A stretch of 64,000 nucleotides of DNA from a virus, in IMG/VR virus record IMGVR_UViG_3300043803_001357, positions 1 through 64,000 of that record; one strand, written 5' to 3'. This document shows, piece after piece, positions 42,033 through 51,694 of the stretch. A program made the translations under genes and the position numbers. Numbering within the stretch: the stretch's first letter is position 1; each line of letters begins with the position of its first letter. The notes beneath the pieces were generated by a model. The model did no database searches and was not told where the DNA came from. It saw only the letters and a program-made list of their open reading frames with translations.

Positions 42033-45000
42033 ATGTCAACATTAAAGAAAGATCCATGCGAGGTTTCTCCAATAAAATTGGATAATGCTCTGTATGATTA
42101 TAAAAAATTAACAGCGACTTTTAAAGATCCTACCACAGAGCTGTTTCTTAAAATAATCGACGAATTACGTAAAATTATTTATTGTCGAACCAGTTCTCAG
42201 TTTTTCAACAATGTTGCTACTAAACAAATACCATGCGATCAAAAATCAAAAACTTGGGTATTTGATCATAATTTAAACTCAGATCTAGTATTAATTCAAA
42301 CATACGACGAGAATTTCAATCAATTAATACCAGAAACAATAGTACTCAATAATGATAATACCGCAACCATAACTTTTTCGTTTGATGCATGCGGATACAT
42401 CATAGGTGTAAGCGGTAATATCAGCACCAGTGGTACTTCAGGCACAGGCACCAGTGGTAGTAGTGGTAGTAGCGGAGAAAAAGGATCAGCTGGATCAAGC
42501 GGAACAAGCAATACAAGCGGCACAAGCGGTACAAGCACATCTTCAGGTACCAGTGGTAGTCAAGGCACAAGCGGTACAAATGGTGAGGGTGGTAGTAGCG
42601 GTCAAAGTGGCGATATAGGAACCAGTGGAACTAGTGGAGAAAATGGAAGCAGTGGTACAAGCGGTAGTAGTGGTTTATTAGATGGATCAAGCGGATCAAG
42701 TGGTACAAGTACTACAAGCGGTACAACCGGCACAAGTGGCACAAGAGGATCAAGCGGTAGATCAGGCACCAGTGGAAGCAGCGGAACAAGTGGTAGTAGC
42801 GGAACAAGTGGTACTAGTGGTACAAGTGGTACCAGTGGTACAAGTGGCACAAACGGTACTAGTGGTAGCAGTGGCACCAGTGGTACAAGCGGATCTAGTG
42901 GCACAAGTGGTACAAATGGATCAAGTGGTACAAGTGGTAGCAGCGGATCAAGTGGTACAAGTGGATCAAGTGGTACAAGTGGTACAAGCGGATCTAGTGG
43001 CACCAGTGGTACTAGTGGTACGAGTGGTACCAGTGGGTCAAGTGGATCGAGCGGATCTAGTGGCACAAGTGGCACATCTGGTATAAGTGGAAGCAGTGGT
43101 TCAAACGGCACAAGCGGCACAAATGGCACCAGTGGCACAAGTGGTACTAGTGGAACAAGTGGTACAAGTGGTACAAGCGGTACAAGTGGATCATCTGGTA
43201 ATAGTGGATCATCCGGTAGTAATGGGACAAATGGCACCAGTGGTACAAGCGGCACAAGTGGTACAAGCGGTACTAGTGGTACAAGCGGAACAAGTGGTAC
43301 AAGTGGTACAAGCGGTACAAGCGGTACTAGTGGATCAAGTGGATCAAGTGGGTCAAGTGGATCAAATGGTACAAACGGCACTAATGGTACAAATGGCACT
43401 AGTGGTACAAGCGGCACTAGCGGTACAAGTGGTACCAGTGGTACAAGTGGATCAAGTGGGTCAAGTGGGTCAAGTGGGTCAAGTGGATCAAGTGGATCTA
43501 ATGGAACAAATGGTACCAGTGGTACAAATGGTACCAGTGGTACTAGCGGAACAAGTGGTACAAGCGGTACTAGCGGATCAAGTGGTTCAAGTGGTTCAAG
43601 TGGGTTAAGTGGTTCAAGTGGTTCATCTGGTACTAGCGGATCGTCTGGCAGTAGCGGAACAAGTGGATCTAATGGCACAAACGGCACAAGTGGTACTAGC
43701 GGCACAAGTGGTACTAGCGGCACAAGTGGTACTAGCGGCACAAGTGGATCAAGTGGATCAAGTGGTACTAGTGGATCAAATGGTACAAGCGGATCTAACG
43801 GCACAAATGGCACAAGTGGATCAAATGGTACAAGTGGAACGAGTGGTACAAGCGGTACAAGTGGTAGTAGTGGAACAAGTGGTACAAGTGGTAGTAGTGG
43901 AACAAGTGGATCAAATGGCACAAGTGGTACTAGCGGATCAAACGGCACAAGTGGATCTAATGGCACAAGTGGTACTAGTGGTACAAGCGGTACTAGTGGT
44001 ACAAGCGGTACTAGTGGATCGAGTGGATCAAGTGGATCAAGTGGATTAAGCGGTTCAAGTGGATCATCTGGTACTAGCGGATCAAGTGGATCATCTGGTA
44101 CCAGCGGATCCAATGGAACGAATGGAACAAGTGGATCGTCCGGTACTAGCGGATCAAGTGGATCGTCTGGTACTAGCGGATCAAGTGGATCATCCGGTAC
44201 AAGTGGATCTAATGGAACAAGTGGTACTAGCGGATCTAACGGTACCAGTGGTAGCAGTGGCACAAGTGGTACAAGCGGATCAAGTGGTACTAGCGGTACA
44301 AGTGGATCAAGTGGATCAAGTGGTTCAAGTGGTTCAAGCGGATCAAGTGGCAGTAGTGGTACTAGTGGATCAAACGGTACTAGTGGTACAAGCGGTACAA
44401 ACGGTACTAGTGGTTCAAGTGGTTCAAGTGGATTAAGTGGATCAAGTGGATCATCTGGTACAAGCGGATCAAGCGGTAGTAGTGGATCATCTGGTACAAG
44501 CGGATCTAATGGTACAAGCGGTAGTAGTGGATCAAATGGTACCAGTGGCACAAGTGGCACAAGTGGTACAAGTGGATCTAATGGTACAAGCGGTAGTAGT
44601 GGCACAAGCGGTAGTAGTGGATCATCTGGAACAAGTGGATCTAATGGCACAAGCGGTACAAGTGGTAGCAGTGGATCTTCTGGTATAAGTGGTAGTAGTG
44701 GAACGAGTGGCACAAGCGGTAGTAGTGGAACAAGTGGTAGTAGTGGATCAAATGGCACAAGCGGATCAAATGGTACTAATGGTACTAACGGTACTAACGG
44801 TACAAGTGGTACATCTGGTAGTAGTGGAACAAGTGGTACTAGTGGAACAAGTGGATCATCTGGAACAAGCGGATCTAATGGTACAAGTGGAACAAGTGGG
44901 TCAAACGGTACAAGCGGTAGTAGTGGAACAAGCGGTACTAGTGGTACTAGTGGCACAAGTGGTACTAGTGGCACAAGTGGTACTAGTGGATCATCTGGTA

Positions 45001-48000
45001 TAAGTGGAACAAGCGGATCAAACGGCACAAGTGGTACAAGCGGATCAAACGGCACAAGTGGTACAAGCGGTACTAGTGGCACAAGTGGTACAAGCGGTAC
45101 TAGTGGCACAAGCGGTACAAGTGGTAGTAGTGGATCAAGTGGTACTAGTGGATCAAATGGCACAAGCGGCACAAGCGGCACTAGTGGTACTAGTGGTACG
45201 AGCGGATCTAATGGCACAAGCGGTACTAGTGGAACAAGTGGATCTAATGGCACAAGTGGTACAAGCGGCACAAGTGGTACAAGTGGGTCAAGTGGATCAA
45301 ATGGTACAAGTGGGTCAAGTGGATCAAGCGGTACAAGTGGGTCAAATGGATCAAGCGGTACAAGTGGATCTAATGGCACAAGTGGCACAAGTGGTAGTAG
45401 TGGATCTTCTGGTATAAGTGGCAGCAGTGGTACAAATGGAACAAGCGGCACCAGTGGCGTAAGTGAATCAAGTGGATCAAGTGGAAGCAGTGGTACTAGT
45501 GGCACAAGTGGATCCAACGGTACAAGTGGCAGTAGTGGTACAAGTGGTACAAGTGGTAGTAGTGGTACAAGTGGATCAAATGGAAGCAGTGGCACAAGTG
45601 GAAGCAGTGGTACTAGTGGCACAAGTGGATCTAACGGTACAAGTGGTACTAGTGGTACTAGTGGTACTAGTGGTACAAGCGGTACTAGTGGTAGTAGCGG
45701 ATCGTCTGGTATAAGTGGGTCAAGTGGATCAAGTGGCACAAGTGGTACAAGCGGATCGAACGGCACCAGTGGGTCAAGTGGATCAAGTGGATCAAGTGGC
45801 ACAAGCGGATCAAGTGGATCAAGTGGTACAAGCGGATCTAACGGTACAAGCGGATCTAACGGTACAAGTGGCACAAGTGGATCCAACGGTACAAGTGGTA
45901 GTAGCGGATCGTCTGGTATAAGTGGTAGCAGTGGAACAAACGGCACCAGTGGTACAAGTGGCACAAGTGGTATAAGCGGATCAAACGGTACAAGTGGTAG
46001 TAGCGGATCGTCTGGTACTAGCGGATCAAGTGGATCTAACGGTACAAGTGGTACAAATGGTACTAGTGGCACAAGCGGTACAAGTGGATCTAATGGTACC
46101 AGTGGTAGCAGTGGCACAAGTGGTACAAGCGGATCAAGTGGTACTAGTGGCACAAGCGGAACAAGTGGAACAAGCGGCAGTAATGGATCAAGTGGCACAA
46201 GTGGTATAAGTGGGTCAAATGGTACTAGTGGCACAAGCGGTACTAGTGGTAGTAGCGGATCGTCTGGTGTAAGTGGATCAAGTGGATCAAGTGGGTCAAG
46301 TGGGTCAAGTGGATCAAGTGGGTCAAGTGGATCAAGTGGTACAAGTGGATCAAGTGGGTCAAATGGTACTAGTGGCACAAGCGGAACAAGTGGATCAAGT
46401 GGGAGCAGTGGTACCAGTGGCACTAGTGGTACGAGTGGATCAAATGGTACCAGTGGAACGAGTGGAACAAGTGGTATAAGTGGGTCAAATGGTACAAATG
46501 GTACTAGTGGCACAAGTGGAACAAGTGGATCAAGTGGTAGCAGTGGTACTAATGGTACTAGTGGTACAAGTGGTATAAGCGGATCAAATGGCACCAGTGG
46601 AACAAGCGGAACAAGTGGTACCAGTGGTACTAGTGGTAGCAGTGGTACAAGCGGATTTAGTCGTGATAGTGGTAGCAGTGGTAATAGTGCCACAAGTGGT
46701 AGTAGTGGTACAAGTGGTAGTAGCGGTACAAGTGGAACAAGTGGTAGCAGTGGTCAAAACGGAACAAGCGGAACAAATGGAACGAGTGGCACTAGCGGAA
46801 CAAGTGGAACTAGTGGTAGCAGTGGTAGCAGTGGTATTAGTGGTAGCAGTGGTAGAAATGGAACCAGTGGTACAAGTGGCACAAGCGGAACAAGCGGAAC
46901 AAGTGGTACTAGTGGTAGCAGTGGTACAAGCGGATTTAGTCGTGATAGTGGTAGCAGCGGTAATAGTGCCACAAGTGGTAGTAGTGGTACAAGTGGTAGT
47001 AGCGGTACAAGTGGAACAAGTGGTAGCAGCGGTCAAAACGGAACAAGCGGTACTAGTGGCACAAGCGGAACCAGTGGTAGTAGTGGTAGTAGTGGTAGCA
47101 GTGGTACAAGTGGTACAAGTGGTACGAGTGGTCGAAATGGAACCAGTGGTACAAGTGGTACAAGCGGAACCAGTGGTACAAGTGGAAGTAGTGGTACAAG
47201 CGGATTTAGTCGTGATAGTGGTAGCAGCGGTAATAGTGCCACAAGTGGTAGTAGTGGTACAAGTGGTAGTAGTGGAACGAGCGGCACAAGTGGTAGTAGC
47301 GGTCAAAACGGAACAAGTGGAACAAACGGAACAAGTGGCACAAGTGGAACGAGCGGAACAAGTGGTAGCAGTGGCACAAGTGGTCGAAATGGAACCAGTG
47401 GAACAAGTGGTAGCAGTGGTACGAGTGGCACAAGCGGAACGAGTGGTAGTAGTGGTACTGTTGGTACAAGTGGAACAAGTGGTGTAAGTGCTGGTGGAGG
47501 TGCTAGTGCTAGTAGTGGAAGTAGTGGTATAAGTGGAACTAGTGGTAGCAGTGGTACGAGTGGCACTAGTGGTATTAGTGCTCCTAGTGGTACCAGTGGA
47601 ATTAGTGGTGGTAGTTTTACTGATCAGCCTAATTATTTGGTAAAAACTACTGGTCTTACTACGTTACAGAGTGTTAATTTTTTAAGTGTGGATGGTACTA
47701 CATTAACAGTTGTTGGAACTGTTAGTGCTACTACATTGATAGAAACGTCTAGTGAAAATACTAAAACGGATATTATGCCTTTATTGCCGCCGCAATTGGA
47801 CAAGATTGTGTTATTGAATCCGGTGACATTTAGGTATAAGAACAACAATGAATTTAGTATTGGTTTGATAGCTGAAGAGGTTGTGAAGATATATCCTGAA
47901 TTTGTTAGTTATGATGAGTTGGGTAATATATCTGGTATAAATTATAGTAAATTGACAGCTGTATTGATACAGGGTGTTAAAGAATTGAAGCAGATAGTTG

Positions 48001-48041
48001 ATGAACAACAAATAACAATAAATCGATTGATAAATAAATAA
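42033..48041 (+). CDS. Giant Gly-Ser-Thr collagen-like fibre with S74 chaperone domain
   Basis: The 2002-residue product has an N-terminal attachment domain (~1-127), about 1730 residues of G-x-y triplets (GTS, GSS, GNG, GIS) and a C-terminal folding domain. Proline is almost absent and Ser/Thr/Asn fill x and y. The C-terminus (from ~1900) is a peptidase S74 intramolecular chaperone: Ser1906 and Lys1911 have the +5 spacing of its self-cleavage dyad, followed by LNPVTFRYKNNNEFSIGLIA and AVLIQGVKELK. It would trimerise the fibre, then cut itself off. Many N-G-T/S sites and serines make it a possible glycosylation target. Ten bases separate it from the next fibre gene. Confidence 0.88.
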   Translation: MSTLKKDPCEVSPIKLDNALYDYKKLTATFKDPTTELFLKIIDELRKIIYCRTSSQFFNNVATKQIPCDQKSKTWVFDHNLNSDLVLIQTYDENFNQLIPETIVLNNDNTATITFSFDACGYIIGVSGNISTSGTSGTGTSGSSGSSGEKGSAGSSGTSNTSGTSGTSTSSGTSGSQGTSGTNGEGGSSGQSGDIGTSGTSGENGSSGTSGSSGLLDGSSGSSGTSTTSGTTGTSGTRGSSGRSGTSGSSGTSGSSGTSGTSGTSGTSGTSGTNGTSGSSGTSGTSGSSGTSGTNGSSGTSGSSGSSGTSGSSGTSGTSGSSGTSGTSGTSGTSGSSGSSGSSGTSGTSGISGSSGSNGTSGTNGTSGTSGTSGTSGTSGTSGTSGSSGNSGSSGSNGTNGTSGTSGTSGTSGTSGTSGTSGTSGTSGTSGTSGSSGSSGSSGSNGTNGTNGTNGTSGTSGTSGTSGTSGTSGSSGSSGSSGSSGSSGSNGTNGTSGTNGTSGTSGTSGTSGTSGSSGSSGSSGLSGSSGSSGTSGSSGSSGTSGSNGTNGTSGTSGTSGTSGTSGTSGTSGSSGSSGTSGSNGTSGSNGTNGTSGSNGTSGTSGTSGTSGSSGTSGTSGSSGTSGSNGTSGTSGSNGTSGSNGTSGTSGTSGTSGTSGTSGSSGSSGSSGLSGSSGSSGTSGSSGSSGTSGSNGTNGTSGSSGTSGSSGSSGTSGSSGSSGTSGSNGTSGTSGSNGTSGSSGTSGTSGSSGTSGTSGSSGSSGSSGSSGSSGSSGTSGSNGTSGTSGTNGTSGSSGSSGLSGSSGSSGTSGSSGSSGSSGTSGSNGTSGSSGSNGTSGTSGTSGTSGSNGTSGSSGTSGSSGSSGTSGSNGTSGTSGSSGSSGISGSSGTSGTSGSSGTSGSSGSNGTSGSNGTNGTNGTNGTSGTSGSSGTSGTSGTSGSSGTSGSNGTSGTSGSNGTSGSSGTSGTSGTSGTSGTSGTSGTSGSSGISGTSGSNGTSGTSGSNGTSGTSGTSGTSGTSGTSGTSGTSGSSGSSGTSGSNGTSGTSGTSGTSGTSGSNGTSGTSGTSGSNGTSGTSGTSGTSGSSGSNGTSGSSGSSGTSGSNGSSGTSGSNGTSGTSGSSGSSGISGSSGTNGTSGTSGVSESSGSSGSSGTSGTSGSNGTSGSSGTSGTSGSSGTSGSNGSSGTSGSSGTSGTSGSNGTSGTSGTSGTSGTSGTSGSSGSSGISGSSGSSGTSGTSGSNGTSGSSGSSGSSGTSGSSGSSGTSGSNGTSGSNGTSGTSGSNGTSGSSGSSGISGSSGTNGTSGTSGTSGISGSNGTSGSSGSSGTSGSSGSNGTSGTNGTSGTSGTSGSNGTSGSSGTSGTSGSSGTSGTSGTSGTSGSNGSSGTSGISGSNGTSGTSGTSGSSGSSGVSGSSGSSGSSGSSGSSGSSGSSGTSGSSGSNGTSGTSGTSGSSGSSGTSGTSGTSGSNGTSGTSGTSGISGSNGTNGTSGTSGTSGSSGSSGTNGTSGTSGISGSNGTSGTSGTSGTSGTSGSSGTSGFSRDSGSSGNSATSGSSGTSGSSGTSGTSGSSGQNGTSGTNGTSGTSGTSGTSGSSGSSGISGSSGRNGTSGTSGTSGTSGTSGTSGSSGTSGFSRDSGSSGNSATSGSSGTSGSSGTSGTSGSSGQNGTSGTSGTSGTSGSSGSSGSSGTSGTSGTSGRNGTSGTSGTSGTSGTSGSSGTSGFSRDSGSSGNSATSGSSGTSGSSGTSGTSGSSGQNGTSGTNGTSGTSGTSGTSGSSGTSGRNGTSGTSGSSGTSGTSGTSGSSGTVGTSGTSGVSAGGGASASSGSSGISGTSGSSGTSGTSGISAPSGTSGISGGSFTDQPNYLVKTTGLTTLQSVNFLSVDGTTLTVVGTVSATTLIETSSENTKTDIMPLLPPQLDKIVLLNPVTFRYKNNNEFSIGLIAEEVVKIYPEFVSYDELGNISGINYSKLTAVLIQGVKELKQIVDEQQITINRLINK
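42420..47610 (+). repeat. Coding tandem repeat, 9-base-type Gly-x-y units
   Basis: About 5.2 kb of degenerate nine-base units such as GGTACAAGT and GGATCAAGT encode the G-T-S and G-S-S triplets. Synonymous variation (AGT/AGC, GGT/GGA/GGC) breaks exact identity, which may limit slippage. Long open frames on the other strand and in the second frame here are side effects of the repeat. Confidence 0.95.
46650..47310 (+). repeat. Three copies of a ~276-base super-repeat
   Basis: A module reading GFSRDSGSSGNSATSG, then ending SSGQNGTSG, occurs three times, starting near 46651, 46928 and 47204. The non-canonical FSRD and NSAT sequences make the copies obvious and indicate recent duplication within the collagen-like region. 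Confidence 0.85.
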
Positions 48042-48050
48042 TTATATTAT

Positions 48051-51000
48051 ATGGCAATATTACAAGGTGCTCGAATTACAGGATCAATTATAGCTACAAC
48101 TTTTATTAAAGCTAGTGGTTTCAGTGGCAGTTTAACTGCTTCTAGATTGTATGTACAAGGATCGGTTGGTATAGGCACAACAAGTCCTGTTTATAAATTG
48201 GATGTAGTTGGTTCTGTGTATAGTTCTAATTATTTTTCAGTATTAACCGCAGCAACATATGGTCCAAGTGATAATAGTGCGGCAATGCAAGTGTTTGGAT
48301 CAACTGGTTCAGGTGGATTAACAAATACTATAAAGTTTGTTACAGTTGGTAGTGAAAGAGTTCGTATTGACAACAATGGTAATGTTGGTATAGGTACAAC
48401 AAGTCCTACGGGAACTTATGGAAAGTTAAGTGTAGCAGGCGGTATTCGTATATTAGATGATAATAATGCAAAATTAGAAATTGGTAGATATTCAAGTGGT
48501 GCATCCAATTCTTATATTAAACTGGGTTCAAATTCTAATAGTTTAAGAATTACTAATAATACTGATGCGGCTGATATCTTTACTATAGAAAATGGTGGTA
48601 ATGTTGGTATAGGTACAACAAGTCCTAATTATTTAACGGATATACAATCAACAACAAGTCCACAAACTTTAAATTTAAAATTAAATAAAACATCTACAAC
48701 AAATGACTACGCAGAAATTGCATTTCAATTATGGAGTGGCGCCGGTTCAGGAGCAAATACATTTGGCGGATCAGGAACTTCTAGACCAAGCGTGGTTTTA
48801 AGAGCATTAAATGAAAATGGAGGTACCGCTGCAGGTGCTTTTATAGTGGGAACATTTACAGGCGGATCAGATAATTCAACACTGACAGAAAAATTTAGAA
48901 TTACATCAGTCGGTAACGTAGGTATAGGTACAACAAGTCCAAGTCAATTATTAGAAGTAGCTGGGTCTAGCCCAATAATTAGAGTATTGGCCACATCAGG
49001 TAATTCTACATTAAGATTAACTGATAATGGTGTAAGAAATTGGGATCTAAAAGTTGTAGATACTTCAGATTATTTTGAAGTAGGTGGTACATCCGCAACT
49101 TCATTGGTTGTAACAGGAGCAGGTAATGTTGGTATAGGTACAACAAGTCCTGTATTTTCATTGGATGTGACAGGTGGTGTTGGATTAAATACATCTGGAA
49201 CTGGAGTATCCGTAACAATTGGTGCAAATAATACATCTGATAGATATTTACGCATTAGAAATTCAAATGGTAATTTTGAAATTGGAAGTGCTGGAAATCA
49301 ACATTATTTATATGGTGTTGGTGCTAGTAATTTCTTTACTATCTACACAAATTCATCCGAACGATTCAGAATTGCAGCCGATGGTAATGTTGGTATAGGT
49401 ACAACAAGTCCATCACAAAAATTAACTATAAATAATGGTTCTTCAACAGGAGCCGGTGCAGTATATCCAATTAGATTATCTGGAGGAACAATGACTAGTG
49501 TTGGTGACTCTACTGGTTTATTGTTTATACAAAGAGATGCAAATGATGATTACGGTGCTTATATAAGACTATATACTACTCAAGCCAATCCTCAATATTT
49601 AAATCCAAGACTTGAATTTGGTGTACAAACTACAGATACAAATGTACTTGGTAGTGTTGTTACTAGAATGGTAATAACAGGAGATGGCGATGTGGGTATT
49701 GGTACAACATCACCAACTGCACAATCAAACTATAGATTTTTACAAGTTAACGGCACCAATTCGGCGGTTATTGAAACGATGGTTGGTGGTTCAAGAATTG
49801 GTGGATTTGATTCAAGTGCATCAGCTTTGTATGTAGGTTCAATTGGTAGTTATCCTGTTGTATTCAGAACGGCAGTTGATGAAAAAATGCGTATAGCTAC
49901 AGATGGTAATGTGGGTATAGGCACAAGTACTCCTGCTTATAAATTGGATGTGGTTGGTTCTATAAATACAAGCAACTTCATGTTTGTTTCATATCCATAT
50001 GGCAACGCATTTCCATTACAATTAACCGCCAATAACTTTCTAAAAGCTGATAACTATTATTATGGAATGTCAATTAATACAGGAGATGTAAATTATATTT
50101 CTGGTAAGTTCCTAATTAATGGTGGTACATATAAGAGAGTAGAACTATATGGATACGAAAATAGTGTTGGATATATACCAACCATAATTCCAGGTGGATG
50201 TGTTGGTATTGGTACGATAATTACAAATTCAGGTTTACAAATACAAACAGAAGGAACAAATACTACGTCTGGTTCATTCTTGTTTGTAAGATCTACAAAT
50301 TCAAGTTTTGGTGGTGGGGCAATTGGTGTTGGATATGATTATGCAGCTGCAGTTGGAGCTAATTTCTATCCATTTAGAATTAGAGCTGGTAGTACCAACA
50401 CTATATTATTGATAAATAGTGCGGGTGTAGTTTATGCGGGTGATACTACAGGAGCAGTTGCTTATGGTAATCATGACCCATATTATGCTTTTAATCAAGA
50501 TACCAATACTGGTATGGATTGGGCAGCCGCTGATACACTAACATTTAAAACAGGTGGTAGTGAAAGAATGCGTATTGCTTCTAATGGCAGTGTTGGCATA
50601 GGTACAACAAGTCCTAATTATACACTTCAAGTTAACGGAACTTTTTACGTAAACAGCACAACATATATGAATGGATCTTTGACAGTTGAAGATTCATTCA
50701 TAATAGATGGTAGGTTGGCAGGTAGTTTTGGTACGGGTTCTATACTAATGAAGAGTGGAAATTCTTCTGGTACTTGGAATCAATTTAATATATTTTACTA
50801 TAAAAACTCAAGTATCGATAGACTCGGTTTTGTTGATGGTGGTTCTGTAGAAATATTAACTCTAAAAAATGGTGGTAATGTTGGTATAGGCACAACGAGT
50901 CCTGTTAATAAATTGCATATAAGTGGATCTTCTACAAATTTACCACTTAAATTGGAAGGATTGACAAGTAACGCAACTGGATATTTTCTAACAGTTGATA

Positions 51001-51539
51001 ATACAACCGGCGTTGTATACAAATCTACCGGTGGTGCTAATGGAACAAGTGGCACCAGTGGCGCAAATGGCAGTCCAGGTGGTGCGGGTAGCAGTGGTAC
51101 CAATGGAACGAGTGGCACCAGTGGCGCAAATGGTAATCCAGGTACCAGTGGCACTAGTGGCGCAAATGGTAATGCTGGGTCTAGTGGTATTACTGGTACC
51201 AGTGGTACTAGCGGTGTCACAAATATAAAAGCATGGATTCACTTTAATGGAACAGGCACACCATCATCTAACGCGTCTAATAACGTATCATCCATAACTG
51301 ATAATGGTACCGGCGATTATACAATTAACTTTACCACTGCATTTTCTAATGCAAATTATGTGGTAGCTGGTACAGCAACTTATCAATATGAAAATCCCGG
51401 TCAATCTATAAATAATATGTTTATTGCAGTACCAAGAAGACCTACAGCACAATTAGCTGGTAGTTGTAGAATTTCTACGCCTGGTTCTGATAACGTATTA
51501 TACGATTGCGATTATGTTAGAGTATTATTTTCAAATTAA
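48051..51539 (+). CDS. Tail fibre with VGIGTTSP repeats and second collagen-like segment
   Basis: The 1162-residue protein carries about eleven copies of the NVGIGTTSP-type motif, roughly every 40-110 residues from ~38 to ~945, each followed by a K/Q-L-x-V/I strand. This is a hallmark of phage and bacterial trimeric fibre shafts. Residues ~992-1056 are a short G-x-y segment with Asn, Ala and some Pro. The C-terminal ~105 residues (IKAWIHFNGTGTPSSN, then SSITDNGTGDYTINFTTAFS) match a receptor-binding tip common to phage fibres. There is no S74 domain here; the one in the previous gene might have been gained from a similar fibre. Confidence 0.82.
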   Translation: MAILQGARITGSIIATTFIKASGFSGSLTASRLYVQGSVGIGTTSPVYKLDVVGSVYSSNYFSVLTAATYGPSDNSAAMQVFGSTGSGGLTNTIKFVTVGSERVRIDNNGNVGIGTTSPTGTYGKLSVAGGIRILDDNNAKLEIGRYSSGASNSYIKLGSNSNSLRITNNTDAADIFTIENGGNVGIGTTSPNYLTDIQSTTSPQTLNLKLNKTSTTNDYAEIAFQLWSGAGSGANTFGGSGTSRPSVVLRALNENGGTAAGAFIVGTFTGGSDNSTLTEKFRITSVGNVGIGTTSPSQLLEVAGSSPIIRVLATSGNSTLRLTDNGVRNWDLKVVDTSDYFEVGGTSATSLVVTGAGNVGIGTTSPVFSLDVTGGVGLNTSGTGVSVTIGANNTSDRYLRIRNSNGNFEIGSAGNQHYLYGVGASNFFTIYTNSSERFRIAADGNVGIGTTSPSQKLTINNGSSTGAGAVYPIRLSGGTMTSVGDSTGLLFIQRDANDDYGAYIRLYTTQANPQYLNPRLEFGVQTTDTNVLGSVVTRMVITGDGDVGIGTTSPTAQSNYRFLQVNGTNSAVIETMVGGSRIGGFDSSASALYVGSIGSYPVVFRTAVDEKMRIATDGNVGIGTSTPAYKLDVVGSINTSNFMFVSYPYGNAFPLQLTANNFLKADNYYYGMSINTGDVNYISGKFLINGGTYKRVELYGYENSVGYIPTIIPGGCVGIGTIITNSGLQIQTEGTNTTSGSFLFVRSTNSSFGGGAIGVGYDYAAAVGANFYPFRIRAGSTNTILLINSAGVVYAGDTTGAVAYGNHDPYYAFNQDTNTGMDWAAADTLTFKTGGSERMRIASNGSVGIGTTSPNYTLQVNGTFYVNSTTYMNGSLTVEDSFIIDGRLAGSFGTGSILMKSGNSSGTWNQFNIFYYKNSSIDRLGFVDGGSVEILTLKNGGNVGIGTTSPVNKLHISGSSTNLPLKLEGLTSNATGYFLTVDNTTGVVYKSTGGANGTSGTSGANGSPGGAGSSGTNGTSGTSGANGNPGTSGTSGANGNAGSSGITGTSGTSGVTNIKAWIHFNGTGTPSSNASNNVSSITDNGTGDYTINFTTAFSNANYVVAGTATYQYENPGQSINNMFIAVPRRPTAQLAGSCRISTPGSDNVLYDCDYVRVLFSN

Positions 51540-51553
51540 ATTTAATATAACAC

Positions 51554-51582
51554 TTGACTTTTGCTTTTATATAAAGTATAAG
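51554..51582 (+). promoter_or_regulatory. Sigma70-like promoter
   Basis: TTGACT (51554-51559), 17-base spacer, TATAAG (51577-51582). The predicted start near 51589 coincides with the left arm of a long inverted repeat. Confidence 0.7.
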
Positions 51583-51589
51583 CTAAAGC

Positions 51590-51670
51590 TAGCGCTTAGT
51601 TAACTAAATGGTTAAGTTAATTATTAAATAATAATACTAAAATATTGATAGTTAAATTAACTGTAAGCGC
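51590..51670 (+). ncRNA. Candidate structured leader or small RNA
   Basis: GCGCTTA plus GTTAA (51592-51603) can pair with TTAAC plus TAAGCGC (51657-51670), closing a loop of about 53 bases that includes further A/T pairing and the palindrome TTAGTTAACTAA (51596-51607). No terminator follows, so it may be the 5' leader of the gene at 51695 rather than an independent RNA. No known riboswitch class recognised. Confidence 0.35.
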
Positions 51671-51694
51671 ATAATATGCTACTATTTATTATAA

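Noticed and set aside
42602-46693. A 1363-codon open frame on the minus strand rich in Pro, Leu, Val and Asp
   Set aside because: It is the mirror image of the Gly-Ser-Thr repeat; the repeat unit has no stop in this frame. No promoter, ribosome site or protein-like diversity supports it.
42430-47487. Chain of plus-strand second-frame open frames rich in Val, Gln and Ala
   Set aside because: Also a by-product of the nine-base repeat in another frame, broken at each irregular unit.
42420-47610. Repeat array considered as CRISPR or as a non-coding satellite
   Set aside because: Units are nine bases, in frame throughout, with synonymous variation and no spacers, so it is coding.
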